Assembly (NCBI GenBank): GCA_022794255.1
Contig: JAAWEL010000089.1
Coordinates: forward strand, 1-64,000
From: Lachnospiraceae bacterium
GTDB taxonomy: Bacteria > Bacillota > Clostridia > Lachnospirales > Lachnospiraceae
Direction: 5' to 3'
Length of the DNA: 64,000 nt
The notes beneath the pieces were generated by a model. It made no database searches and had not been told where the DNA came from. It saw only the letters and a list, made by a program, of their open reading frames with translations. The translations under genes were made by a program, and so were the position numbers. Position 1 is the first letter of the stretch. Each line of letters begins with the position of its first letter. This document shows, piece by piece, positions 37,259 to 46,927 of this stretch.

Positions 37259-38476
37259 TTATAAGCGATAACATGAGCCATTATAAATGCAGCGAGTGTC
37301 CAACACGATTTTATCATTCAATTCTTTTAGATTTCTCTTTATTTCATCATGGCCAACCATAATCACTACGAAATCTATATTTTCTAAAAAATCATTTAGA
37401 TCATGATATTGATTTTCTACCACATCATCCGTGATATATGGATCGTAAACGTTCAGTGGAGTGCCTAAATGTTTCTTTTGTGATTCCAGCAGCTGCAGCG
37501 TAGGTGATTCCCGCATATCGTCCACATTTTCCTTATATGTCAGCCCATACAATCCAACACGGCTGATATCTTTAAGTCCCTCTTTCCTCATGATCTCATA
37601 AATCCGGTTTAAAACAAAATCTGGCATCCCGTCATTCGTTTTCATCGACTCATCAATAACCTTTGCCAGGCTGGGATAGTCTCCCACCAAAAACCAGGGA
37701 TCCACTGATATGCAGTGTCCTCCCACTCCCGGTCCCGGCTGAAGGATGTTGACCCTGGGATGCATATTACAGATCTGGATAATCTCATACACGTCCATGT
37801 TGTCATGTCTGCATATCTTGGCCAGCTCGTTGGCAAAAGCTATATTTACTGCACGGTAAGTGTTTTCCACAACCTTTGTCATCTCAGCCGTGCGAATATC
37901 CGTAATTACAATTTCTCCCTGACAGAAGGACCCATAGAAGCCTTTCACCCGCTCTCCCACTGCCCTGTCATCGGCTCCGATTGTACGATTATTATGGATC
38001 AGCTCATAAATCATATTTCCTGGTATGATCCGCTCCGGGGCATGTACAAGATGCACATCGGTTCCGATTGTAAAACCTGTATCTTCAATTACGGGCCTTA
38101 CAAATTTGTCAATGGTTCCTGGTGAAACCGTAGATTCTATGACAATCACAGCTCCTTTTGGAGCCACTTTTAATACATTCCTAACTGCCTCCACCACATA
38201 ACAGGCATCAACCTTTTTACTAAATTTGTCATAAGGGGTTGGGACAGAGACAATATATGTGTCTGTAACCTGATACTTCGTTGTAAAGGTAATGCCCTCC
38301 GCCACTGCTTCTTGAAACAATTCATCCAGTCCACTTTCTTTAAATGTTGTATGCCCTTCGTTCAACATACATACCAGCTGTTCATTATAATCCGTGCCAA
38401 CCACCTCTACTCCATGGGAGGCCATCATCAAAGCCGTGGGAAGTCCAATATATCCTAATCCTATTACATTAACCAT
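37259..38476 (-). CDS. wecC: UDP-N-acetyl-D-mannosamine dehydrogenase
   Basis: About 405 aa. NVIGLGYIGLPTALMMA (NAD loop), ESTVSPGT, HAPERIIPG and the catalytic Cys in GPGVGGHCISVDPWF match the UDP-ManNAc/UDP-GlcNAc dehydrogenase group. I take the ATG at 38476 (MVNVIGL) as the start, because AGGAGA precedes it and 14 extra residues from 38518 are not conserved in type. It oxidises C6 of UDP-ManNAc made by WecB (10239-11390), giving UDP-ManNAcA. UDP-GlcNAc as substrate is the alternative. Confidence 0.9.
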   Translation of the reverse strand: MVNVIGLGYIGLPTALMMASHGVEVVGTDYNEQLVCMLNEGHTTFKESGLDELFQEAVAEGITFTTKYQVTDTYIVSVPTPYDKFSKKVDACYVVEAVRNVLKVAPKGAVIVIESTVSPGTIDKFVRPVIEDTGFTIGTDVHLVHAPERIIPGNMIYELIHNNRTIGADDRAVGERVKGFYGSFCQGEIVITDIRTAEMTKVVENTYRAVNIAFANELAKICRHDNMDVYEIIQICNMHPRVNILQPGPGVGGHCISVDPWFLVGDYPSLAKVIDESMKTNDGMPDFVLNRIYEIMRKEGLKDISRVGLYGLTYKENVDDMRESPTLQLLESQKKHLGTPLNVYDPYITDDVVENQYHDLNDFLENIDFVVIMVGHDEIKRNLKELNDKIVLDTRCIYNGSCYRL

Positions 38477-38510
38477 TTGCTGCTTTTCTCCTGTTTTACT
38501 CAGTTTGTGT

Positions 38511-40286
38511 TTACTCAAAATCCCCAGTCATTATCTCAATTTCTATATGTACCTGGCCTTTATTTTTAAACGGTGTTCGGATCTCTAACACCTGTTTCTT
38601 TTCATACTTTCCAAATTCTTCGGCATAAGTTGTAATCACTCCATCTTTATGAATCAGACAATCACTTTTATCGGGAAGAAAAATCAAGGCTGCTAACCGT
38701 TGTTTTTCTTTTATGCTGATCTTCCCCCCATCTCTGCCATATTCATAACCAGGAGCCAGATGCAGAAGCTCTTTTGCCATGTGTATGCCTTGATCATGAG
38801 CTGTAAAATCATCAATTATAACCAGTCTGTTCTTATCTTTCCATTTCAGAATCCTTCGGAATGTGTCCCCTAAATAACTTCTGAAGCTTCCCTCAATCTC
38901 ATTTTCTCTTTCAGTGCCACAAATCTTTGTCAGCCGCCGTGCTGCTCTGTGCTCTCCCCACAGCTCGGATTGCTCTCGGTCATCAATCATTAAAGTATTA
39001 TGGGCCGCCGTACTCCGGAAGAAGGCGCGAAGCCCTCCCTGGTACTGTCCTGTTCCGGAATTTACAAACATCATTTTTCCTTGTACACTCAATTCAAAGC
39101 TTAGGCAGTCACAATGTCCATGTCCCCCCATATAAGAAGGGCCGATCTCTCCGCAATCAAAAAGGAGCTCTATATCCTTAGTGGAAAGCTTATAATAACC
39201 AGACTTTCTGATCCTTCTCTTTAAAGCTGCCTCATCTTCAAGCCTGCAAATCCCCGCTGCTGCTTTATACAGCTCCCTTTTTCCCTTTGCCACATTATTT
39301 CCCGCATCATTAAAAAGGGGGATTCTACCATCGAACCCCTTTTCCAGCTCCATCATTCTGGATGCCATTTTCTTGATTGCCGAAACCAGCTTCTCTCCAT
39401 CGCCTGTATACTCTAAACTATTTAAAGCTTTATGCACCCGCAATATATCTTCTAAAATAATTCTATGGTACATAAAGCTCAACTCAAAATGAAAACCATC
39501 GGAAAGAATCTGTTCATGAATCTGTCTCAGAAACAACTTAAAATATTTCTCATACACTTCCCGTTCCTGAAAAAAGAGACTGGCTATTACAATCGCTTTT
39601 AAATTTTCAAAATAATGGTTAGCTAAAAGCGACAGCTCCTGGGTATAAATCAAATACCGGTATTGCTGATACAGAGAGGTAAGAAGCCTTTTTTCCAAGG
39701 CAGTAGCATGAAGCTCCTCCTGAAGCAATTCCATACAAATCAGCATATTGGGAATCCTTAAGGATATGGTATATGGCTCTAAGCTATCTCTGGAAACTTG
39801 TCTTAGCCAACTTTCCATCAGCTCTTTCCATTTAAAGAAATATGGTTTCTCTGATGTTCTGCGATACTCCACAGCCAGTGGAATCAAAAACTCCAGATAA
39901 TGCAGATTATAGTTCCATAGATGTGAAGCCTCAGGAATCTTCCAGGTATCCGCTATGACATAAACCTCATGAAGAAGTTCTACCTGGTTATTCAAAAGAT
40001 TATTCACATGAAATCTCTGTAAATAAGCATCTTCACAGTCCAGTTCAGGAATCAAGAGCTTTAATTTTCCTGCATCTACAGTCTCCGGAGCAGACAATTG
40101 CTTAACACTTTTTAATAACTTCCTTTCTGCTCCTTTTGCTGTTCTCTTTTTTATCTGATGTTTAATCTGTATCCATTTAAGACTTTTGACCGTATTCCAG
40201 TAAAGCCATATCTTCTCTGCTTTTTTCACAAATCTTACCTCTGCCGATTCCGTCAATCCTATCCTCTGCTGATCTTCTTTAATCAA
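38511..40286 (-). CDS. Heparinase II/III-like protein
   Basis: 591 aa. An alpha-helical N-terminal domain with NHYFENLKA, then GGHGHCDCLSFEL and FRSTAAHNTLMIDD: the heparinase II/III superfamily of uronic-acid polysaccharide lyases. No signal peptide, as in other capsule-operon members of this family, whose role is not established (cytoplasmic clean-up or an unknown transfer). It overlaps the GT4 gene by 8 nt. A lyase for uronic acid fits an operon that makes ManNAcA. Confidence 0.85.
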   Translation of the reverse strand: MIKEDQQRIGLTESAEVRFVKKAEKIWLYWNTVKSLKWIQIKHQIKKRTAKGAERKLLKSVKQLSAPETVDAGKLKLLIPELDCEDAYLQRFHVNNLLNNQVELLHEVYVIADTWKIPEASHLWNYNLHYLEFLIPLAVEYRRTSEKPYFFKWKELMESWLRQVSRDSLEPYTISLRIPNMLICMELLQEELHATALEKRLLTSLYQQYRYLIYTQELSLLANHYFENLKAIVIASLFFQEREVYEKYFKLFLRQIHEQILSDGFHFELSFMYHRIILEDILRVHKALNSLEYTGDGEKLVSAIKKMASRMMELEKGFDGRIPLFNDAGNNVAKGKRELYKAAAGICRLEDEAALKRRIRKSGYYKLSTKDIELLFDCGEIGPSYMGGHGHCDCLSFELSVQGKMMFVNSGTGQYQGGLRAFFRSTAAHNTLMIDDREQSELWGEHRAARRLTKICGTERENEIEGSFRSYLGDTFRRILKWKDKNRLVIIDDFTAHDQGIHMAKELLHLAPGYEYGRDGGKISIKEKQRLAALIFLPDKSDCLIHKDGVITTYAEEFGKYEKKQVLEIRTPFKNKGQVHIEIEIMTGDFE

Positions 40287-41529
40287 AAAGTACCTTCAGC
40301 ATCTGATCTGCCAAGACCTCCACCCGCCGATTGTTCCTAATATATTTTCTCCCGTTCCACCCATATTGCTTCCGCTCATCCTTCGGCATATGGTAAACGC
40401 TTTCTATTTTCTCAGCCAGGTCAAAGGCATTATAGGGTTCAAACACCATGCCGCCCCCGCTTGTTGCCACTTCATCATCCTTATAGAGAAAGCCATACAG
40501 AGTACAGGAGCCTGAATACAGATATTCATTCACCTTATTCTTGGAAACACCATATTTATAAACCTCTTTATGCCCCTTCACTTCCAAGTGAGCCATGCAG
40601 ATATCACTCTGGCTTATTAATGCTGGTACTGCTTCTTTTAGAATGCGGTCACAGACAAGAGCATTTTTAAGTTTATTTGAGCGGATAAACTCCAGCATCC
40701 CCTCTTTTTCCTGCCCACTTCCCACAAATACCATTTTGATTGGCATCCCCTTTTGCTCCAATATTTTCAAAGCCTCCAGCATGACATAAACGCCCTCATA
40801 TGTCATGTAATATCCTGCAAAAGAACAAATAAATCCATCGGAAATAAATTCCTGGATTCTTTCCGGAAGAAGCTCTTTCTTTTTTGCATTTTCATCAAAC
40901 CGTTCACAATCCATGGGCTGTCCAATCAGCGCTGTTTTGCTCCTCGGTATGCCTAATTCTCCACAAATATATTTATCTCCGTGAGCCATTGAATAGATGA
41001 CCTTATCTGCCTTTTGAAATGCCCATCGCTGGATCCATCCAAAAAACAACACCATAGGATCATAAGGCTTTTTTTCACCACTAACCACCCAGATGCGCGG
41101 CCAAAAATCTCTGACCTCCGCACAAAAACGGATTTTGTATTTCTTTGCCACCTTATATGCGGCAACCCATGCCAATGGATGAACCGAACAACCGGTAACA
41201 ACATCCGGCTTTCCGTATTTTTTTGCAATAGCTGCTTCACAACGAAGAACCTTGTGCATAAAATCAAGCATATTTTGGGCCCGAGCCAAACCGTTGTTTG
41301 TTTCATAGCTGCTGGTTTTCAGATAAATATAGAAAATGTTATCTGCTGGTCTGTTTACAAAAATATTCTTTTCTGATATATATTTATGGGTAAAATGAGA
41401 AAAACCAGATGCCACAACAACAACCCTATATCCTCTTTTTCCCAGCTCCTTTGCAAAATCAAACTGTCTTGATATCCCACCATATTGAGGTTCTGATGAA
41501 TAATGGTCTATAATCCAGATTGTTTTCAT
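40279..41529 (-). CDS. Family 4 glycosyltransferase (WbuB-like)
   Basis: About 416 aa. TIWIIDHYSSEPQYGG, CAEVRDFWP, FAGYYMTYEGVYVMLEAL and EYLYSGSCTLYGF match the WbuB-like GT4 group, which adds the second sugar in many repeat units. The start at 41529 (MKTIWIID) has AAAGGA upstream; a longer frame from 41589 lacks one. Directly downstream of the initiating phosphotransferase, as expected for a second-step enzyme. Confidence 0.85.
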   Translation of the reverse strand: MKTIWIIDHYSSEPQYGGISRQFDFAKELGKRGYRVVVVASGFSHFTHKYISEKNIFVNRPADNIFYIYLKTSSYETNNGLARAQNMLDFMHKVLRCEAAIAKKYGKPDVVTGCSVHPLAWVAAYKVAKKYKIRFCAEVRDFWPRIWVVSGEKKPYDPMVLFFGWIQRWAFQKADKVIYSMAHGDKYICGELGIPRSKTALIGQPMDCERFDENAKKKELLPERIQEFISDGFICSFAGYYMTYEGVYVMLEALKILEQKGMPIKMVFVGSGQEKEGMLEFIRSNKLKNALVCDRILKEAVPALISQSDICMAHLEVKGHKEVYKYGVSKNKVNEYLYSGSCTLYGFLYKDDEVATSGGGMVFEPYNAFDLAEKIESVYHMPKDERKQYGWNGRKYIRNNRRVEVLADQMLKVLFD

Positions 41530-41603
41530 CCTTTTCGTCCTTTCCTGGTTCCTTACAGTTTTGATACCTTCTCTTTGGCCCTGGTACATCGTTTCCCAAA
41601 TAA

Positions 41604-43250
41604 CTATCCCAAATCGCTCCTGCTATCCGCACCATCTGCACTAGTGATTTTTCCTTCCGAGAGAACAATGGACTCGTTTAAGTCAACCACCTGGTAATGA
41701 AGCCCATGATGCTGTGAAAGCCTCTGATCGTATAGGAGATTCCCAAAAGCCTTATCTGCCAAGTCTCCAATCTTCCCAGGAATGTGGGAAGCAAATGCCA
41801 CAACACCATTAAGCATTTTTGTCGTATGTACTTTCCTTCCCCCGGCTGACGCAATGATTCTGACTAACTCAGATGTATCCGAGTATTGTGCATTCTGAGG
41901 AAAATACACGCCACCCTCCCCCGATAATACCAGCAAGCACAAAAACTCGCACAAATTATCAATATAAAGCATCGATCGCTGATTATTCACATCAGGAAAA
42001 AACGGAAGCTTTTTGGCCAGCTTTGAAAGCGCCGGATAATTTCCCTTACTCCCTCTCCCATATATCATAGGCGGGCGAAGCACCGCCACATGGAACCTGT
42101 CATCTCCCAACTTTCTCACGCCCTGATCTGCTTTCCATTTACTATCCCCATAAAAATTAGCTGGCGATGGAATTGTGGTTTCATCAATCACTTTTTTCTT
42201 TCCATAGGGCGCCGAATCCCCATACACAATGATAGAACTCATAAGAATAAACTGTTTTACTCCACTTTCCTTCGCTATTTTTGCTGTTTCAATTGCAAGC
42301 TCTGTATTGACAGCATAATACCTGGCTTTCTCCTCATTCCCTACAGCTCCTATATCTGCATGGGCAATACCCGCCACATGAAAAACCACATCATAAGAAG
42401 AAAAATCAAACGCTCTCCATGAATGTTTCATCATATCGATTGTATCTATTTTAAGTTTAGGATAGTGAACATTTGCATAAGACTTAAAGCTTTCACCAAT
42501 ATAGCTATTTGCCCCTGTGATTAAAACATTTTTGTGACTTGTTTTATCAATAGAAAATCTTTTCTTATATCCATAATCCTCAAATCCAGCGTCTGAATCC
42601 TTTAAAGATCTTTTATGCTTTCTTTTTATTGGCATTGTTTTAATCAAATTTCTCCCTTTGTACCGCTCCTCCCCTAAAAGCACTACTCCGATTGTACGGA
42701 TCAGAATCCTGATATCCAATAGCAAAGAAAAATGTTCCACATAATATACATCCAGGCGATATCGATCCTGAAGTTCTAGATAGATATTCCCGCTCACCTG
42801 TGCAAGCCCTGTCATCCCTGGTTTCATATCCAACCGTTTTGCAATAAAAGGTGTATAATCTTCCAGAGAAGCAACTCTTTCCGGCCGGGGTCCAACCAAA
42901 CTCATTTCCCCTTTTAGAACATTAAGAAGCTGAGGCGTTTCATCTAATTTCGTTCGTCTTAAAAATCCGCCGATTTTCGTGATTCTTCCATCATTCTTTA
43001 ATACCTCAACCCCTTTTTCCATCTTTTCACTTCCCTGATGCATGGTTCGAAACTTATAAATCTTAAATATCCTTTTTTTATATCCAGGCCTGTCCTGTAG
43101 GAAAAATATGGGGCCTAGTGAAGTCATTTTAATCAATAATGCAATCAACAGCCAAATCGGTAATAAAAACACAATCCCTGTGATCGATACGATTATGTCA
43201 AACTCTCTTTTTAATCTTAATTCTCTTTGTTTCTTTCTGCTATATCCCAT
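41604..43250 (-). CDS. Initiating sugar-phosphate transferase fused to an NAD-dependent epimerase
   Basis: About 548 aa (start ATG 43250, MGYSRKKQR; a frame from 43304 overlaps the upstream gene). The N-terminal 200 residues are a bacterial sugar transferase (PglC/WcaJ catalytic domain): one membrane segment, FKIYKFRTM, KLDETPQLLNVLKGEMSLVG, GPRPE and MKPGMTGLAQVSG. After a basic linker the last 300 residues are an extended SDR with ITGANSYIGES, FILMSSIIVYG and the YGDSK catalytic motif. Fusion suggests that the nucleotide sugar (for example a 4-keto or 4-epi form made with CapD) is passed straight to undecaprenyl phosphate. This is the first committed step of the repeat unit. Confidence 0.9.
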   Translation of the reverse strand: MGYSRKKQRELRLKREFDIIVSITGIVFLLPIWLLIALLIKMTSLGPIFFLQDRPGYKKRIFKIYKFRTMHQGSEKMEKGVEVLKNDGRITKIGGFLRRTKLDETPQLLNVLKGEMSLVGPRPERVASLEDYTPFIAKRLDMKPGMTGLAQVSGNIYLELQDRYRLDVYYVEHFSLLLDIRILIRTIGVVLLGEERYKGRNLIKTMPIKRKHKRSLKDSDAGFEDYGYKKRFSIDKTSHKNVLITGANSYIGESFKSYANVHYPKLKIDTIDMMKHSWRAFDFSSYDVVFHVAGIAHADIGAVGNEEKARYYAVNTELAIETAKIAKESGVKQFILMSSIIVYGDSAPYGKKKVIDETTIPSPANFYGDSKWKADQGVRKLGDDRFHVAVLRPPMIYGRGSKGNYPALSKLAKKLPFFPDVNNQRSMLYIDNLCEFLCLLVLSGEGGVYFPQNAQYSDTSELVRIIASAGGRKVHTTKMLNGVVAFASHIPGKIGDLADKAFGNLLYDQRLSQHHGLHYQVVDLNESIVLSEGKITSADGADSRSDLG

Positions 43251-44079
43251 TGTCGCTCTCTTTTTCCTGAATAATCTCATATTCAATTGGCCGAATATAT
43301 CCATCTGCTACCTTGATCCCATCAAAATCCCCTTTTTCGGCAGACCAGATTCTCCAAAGCTCCCTTCCTCGTCTGAAAAATGCCCCCGGATAAGGATGCG
43401 TCACCGCACGAATCAATCTCAGGGACTCTTCAACAGACATATGCCCAAATATCTCCCCGTCCTCCGGCTTACGTTCTGGCCATTCCGTTGCCTCTCGCTC
43501 ATCCTGTTTGATAAAATCAACCTGCCCTCTTAACAGCCGTTCCCAATTATTTTGTATCAATAAGATATGAGCTTCGTTTACTCTCTGATATAATTCCGTT
43601 GCGGTTATGGCAGGTTCTAAAGGAATCACTACCTGGTCTATAATATCTCCTGTATCCACTCCCTCGTCTAAACGGAACAATGTCACTCCTGTCTCGCTTA
43701 CATTCTTTAAAATCGCCCATGGAATCGATGCACGTCCCCTTCCCTTAGGGAGTAAGGTCGGATGCATTCCAATACATCCTATCTTTGGCATCTCTAAGAC
43801 TTCCTTTCCTGCAATCTGAGACCAACCAATGATAAAAAGCCAATCAAGCTCCAGTTTCCTGCCTATCTGCTCAACAGTTCCGTCATTGATATGTCTGATT
43901 TTCACAAGAGGGATTCTATATAAATCAGCAAAACCATCCAGATAGATTCTTCCTGACTTATTCCGTGCATACCGATCCTCCAAAGTAAAAATAACCTTCA
44001 GCTCACCCCCAAGACGATAAATCTCTTCTATACAACTCATTCCCAACTGGACACATGTGACAAAACCAATCCTTTTCAT
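43240..44079 (-). CDS. Formyltransferase-family enzyme (sugar N-formyltransferase)
   Basis: About 279 aa, starting at ATG 44079 where AAGGAG is well placed (the GTG at 44085 is too close to it). HPTLLPKGRGRASIPWAI and DEGVDTGDI carry the catalytic His and Asp of 10-formyl-THF formyltransferases; the usual Asn two residues before that His is Gly here (IGMHP). It is too short for methionyl-tRNA formyltransferase with its OB domain. Placed after a PIG-L deacetylase, it probably formylates a freed sugar amine. Confidence 0.82.
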   Translation of the reverse strand: MKRIGFVTCVQLGMSCIEEIYRLGGELKVIFTLEDRYARNKSGRIYLDGFADLYRIPLVKIRHINDGTVEQIGRKLELDWLFIIGWSQIAGKEVLEMPKIGCIGMHPTLLPKGRGRASIPWAILKNVSETGVTLFRLDEGVDTGDIIDQVVIPLEPAITATELYQRVNEAHILLIQNNWERLLRGQVDFIKQDEREATEWPERKPEDGEIFGHMSVEESLRLIRAVTHPYPGAFFRRGRELWRIWSAEKGDFDGIKVADGYIRPIEYEIIQEKESDNGI

Positions 44080-44768
44080 AGCCACTCCTTATCAATTCTG
44101 CGAAACACACTTTCAAATGCCTCTGCATATTCCAAGCCACATTGGGCTCCCCGAAAAGCAGCCAGCCCTCTTAAAGCTTCCTGGCTTCTGGGATGAGGGT
44201 AATCTCTCATTACTCCTTTATATCTGGACAGTGCCTCAATCTTTTTTACAAGGCACTTCTCTCCAATCCCTATAAATGTGTTTGGTCTAAATAGGTTTTC
44301 GCTGCTGTTTAAAGCCCACTCAGTAGCTGACGGGACCTCCATAAACAAAAAATCTCTCAAAGGACGAATGTCCTTGCGCCTTTGAAACATTCTAACTGCC
44401 GCCTGACAGGCTAGGGATGTTTGGACATGATCATTATTTAAATCAGATGGGTGATGGGTAAATATAACATCTGCTTTTGTCTGAACAATCGCCTTCTCTA
44501 TGAACTGCACCAATTCCAAATGAGGAATGGTATTAAACTGAATATTGGGAAAATCGCCATAGATTACTTCCTGAATCCCCAAAAGACCCGCGCTTTCCTC
44601 TGTATCTCTTTGCAGTTCCATCACACTGGGACGAAAATTTCTGGCCTCTGCTTGTGAACACATAATACATACATGAACCCTGTTTTTCTCTTGTGCAAGC
44701 TTACAAATGGTTCCGCCTGCTCCCAATACCTCATCATCCGGATGGGCTACCACAATTAAATATGACAT
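44076..44768 (-). CDS. PIG-L family sugar de-N-acetylase
   Basis: 230 aa. HPDDE at residues 9-13 and HHPSDLNNDH are the zinc-binding motifs of the PIG-L/LmbE family. It should remove an acetyl group from GlcNAc-type sugars, either nucleotide-linked or lipid-linked. Its stop overlaps the formyltransferase start (ATGA), so the two steps are probably coupled. Confidence 0.9.
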   Translation of the reverse strand: MSYLIVVAHPDDEVLGAGGTICKLAQEKNRVHVCIMCSQAEARNFRPSVMELQRDTEESAGLLGIQEVIYGDFPNIQFNTIPHLELVQFIEKAIVQTKADVIFTHHPSDLNNDHVQTSLACQAAVRMFQRRKDIRPLRDFLFMEVPSATEWALNSSENLFRPNTFIGIGEKCLVKKIEALSRYKGVMRDYPHPRSQEALRGLAAFRGAQCGLEYAEAFESVFRRIDKEWL

Positions 44769-44815
44769 ATTCCTCTCCTATGTCTGATTTTAATTTTTCA
44801 TCTCTTTAAATATTT

Positions 44816-46882
44816 TTAGTTTTTGTTTGGCTGATAGGTGGGAATAATGGATTTGACCAGCTCTCGGATATCCCCAGTCTCCCCATAACTGACATTCATC
44901 AGTTCTTTCATCTGCAGCAAAAACCAATCGGTATCAAAGGGAATGGGAGCCCCTATATGGATCAAATGGTTGGGAGTGGTTTTCATCCCTTCCTCCTCCA
45001 TTAGCTTTTCCTCATACAGTTTCTCTCCTGGCCTTAGCCCTACATACTCAATCTTTATATCCACATCCGGCTTGAATCCTGAAAGCTTAATCAGATTCTT
45101 TGCCAATGCATCAATCTTCACCGGCTCTCCCATATCCAACACAAAGATCTCTCCACCTTTGGCATAGGTTCCTGCCTGTAAAACAAGACTTACTGCCTCC
45201 GAAATAGTCATAAAGTAACGGACAATATCCGGATGGGTCACAGTCACTGGCCCGCCGGCAGCAATCTGCTTCTTAAAAAACGGAATTACCGATCCATTGC
45301 TTCCCAGCACATTTCCGAACCGCACGGCCACAAATTCCGTTTTTGCGGGTATGTTTTTTTTAATTATATTTCTCATACTGCCGTCTTCGTCATTGCTATG
45401 GGCATAAAGAACCGGTAGCTCCCCTGCCTTACCTGCCTTGATCTTCTCGTCAAAAGTCTGAATCACCATCTCACACAAACGCTTACTGGCACCCATAATA
45501 TTAGTCGGGTTCACCGCCTTGTCCGTGCTGATAAGTACAAATCTCTCACACCCATTCATCATTGCTGCATAAGCAGTTTTATAAGTACCAATTGCATTAT
45601 TCTTAATAGCCTCCCTTGGGCTATCCTCCATCAAAGGCACGTGCTTATGCGCCGCTGCATGATACACTACCTCTGGTCTATATGTGGCAAAGACGCTGTT
45701 AATTCTCCGGCTGTCCCGTACAGAGCCAATCAATACTTCTAAGTTTAGGTCCGGATGCTTAGCCCGCAGCTCCTGCTGAATCTCATAGGCGTTATTTTCA
45801 TACACATCAAAAATAATTAATTGTCTGGGATTATGTCTGGCAATCTGACGACACAATTCACTCCCAATAGAACCTCCTCCGCCTGTCACCAAAGTGGTTT
45901 TTCCGTTTAAATACTGAAAAACATCTTCCAGGTTCGCCTTGATTGGCTCTCTCCCTAAAAGATCCTCGATGGCAACCTTTTTCATATCACTGATGGTGAT
46001 CTCCCCATTGGCCAGCTGATAAATGCCAGGCAAAATCTTCAACTCACATCCCGTCTCCTTACAGATGTCCAAAATATCCCTTTTTTGTTCTGCACTGGCA
46101 CTAGGAATGGCAATCAGTATTTTCTCAATATGGTATTTCTCCACGCTCTTAAGAATATCCTCACGTCCGCCTACAATAGGCACCCCATCAATGAAACGAT
46201 TCCACTTGTCCAAATTGTCATCAATAATACAATATACATGTTCAATACTCTCTTTTGCCTCATGCAGATCCCGGAGAATCATTTGTCCCGCTGCTCCGGC
46301 GCCAATCAACAATACTCGTTTGGCATATGCCAGATCATTCTCTCTCCTTTTCAATCCCCACATAAGAATAATAAAACGGTAAGAAAAACGAACAGACAGC
46401 AGCAAAACCGCCTGCAGCATCACACCAAAAGCATAATAAAACAGAGGCATCCGGTAAATGCCTCCTTGTAGAACAACTTGGCAGGTAATGGTAACACCAA
46501 CTATGTGGAAAATCGAAACAATCACAACAGAAGCCAGTATCCTAGCCAATTCATTATAGCTTGCAAACCGCCAAATACTTTTGTACAGCCGAAAATAGGA
46601 AAATACCGCCACGCAAAACAACGAATAAAAAGGTGCAAATTTAAAAAACGGTTCCAAATAAGTATTTGGTATCATACTGTACTGACAATCAAACCGGAAC
46701 CACAAAGCAAGAAAAAATGACACATTCACCGCCCCTATATCATATAAAAGCAGCACAAAATCCATCACCTGTAAATTTCCTTTTAGGAATCCCTTTTTTT
46801 CATAATTATTTATCCCTGATTTATTAAAATCAAAGTTCTCCAAATCATCGGTTCCCCGCTCATTCATTTCCGAATTATTCAT
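44816..46882 (-). CDS. Membrane UDP-GlcNAc 4,6-dehydratase (CapD/PglF/WbpM family)
   Basis: 688 aa. Four or five N-terminal membrane segments (about 30-170), a first Rossmann region with IGAGAAGQMI, then the catalytic SDR domain: VTGGGGSIGSEL, STDKAVNPTNIMGASK (Tyr replaced by Met as in PglF/WbpM) and VRFGNVLGSNGSVIP. It makes UDP-4-keto-6-deoxy sugars, the route to QuiNAc-, FucNAc- and bacillosamine-type sugars. It is the first enzyme gene of operon B, 45 nt after the second NusG-like gene. Confidence 0.93.
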   Translation of the reverse strand: MNNSEMNERGTDDLENFDFNKSGINNYEKKGFLKGNLQVMDFVLLLYDIGAVNVSFFLALWFRFDCQYSMIPNTYLEPFFKFAPFYSLFCVAVFSYFRLYKSIWRFASYNELARILASVVIVSIFHIVGVTITCQVVLQGGIYRMPLFYYAFGVMLQAVLLLSVRFSYRFIILMWGLKRRENDLAYAKRVLLIGAGAAGQMILRDLHEAKESIEHVYCIIDDNLDKWNRFIDGVPIVGGREDILKSVEKYHIEKILIAIPSASAEQKRDILDICKETGCELKILPGIYQLANGEITISDMKKVAIEDLLGREPIKANLEDVFQYLNGKTTLVTGGGGSIGSELCRQIARHNPRQLIIFDVYENNAYEIQQELRAKHPDLNLEVLIGSVRDSRRINSVFATYRPEVVYHAAAHKHVPLMEDSPREAIKNNAIGTYKTAYAAMMNGCERFVLISTDKAVNPTNIMGASKRLCEMVIQTFDEKIKAGKAGELPVLYAHSNDEDGSMRNIIKKNIPAKTEFVAVRFGNVLGSNGSVIPFFKKQIAAGGPVTVTHPDIVRYFMTISEAVSLVLQAGTYAKGGEIFVLDMGEPVKIDALAKNLIKLSGFKPDVDIKIEYVGLRPGEKLYEEKLMEEEGMKTTPNHLIHIGAPIPFDTDWFLLQMKELMNVSYGETGDIRELVKSIIPTYQPNKN

Positions 46883-46927
46883 CTTATCCTCATCATTCTA
46901 ATACAACATTACACAAACATCTTAAGA

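Noticed and set aside
38511..40286. Heparinase-like protein as a secreted host-glycan lyase
   Set aside because: No signal peptide, and it is embedded among biosynthetic genes with overlapping frames.
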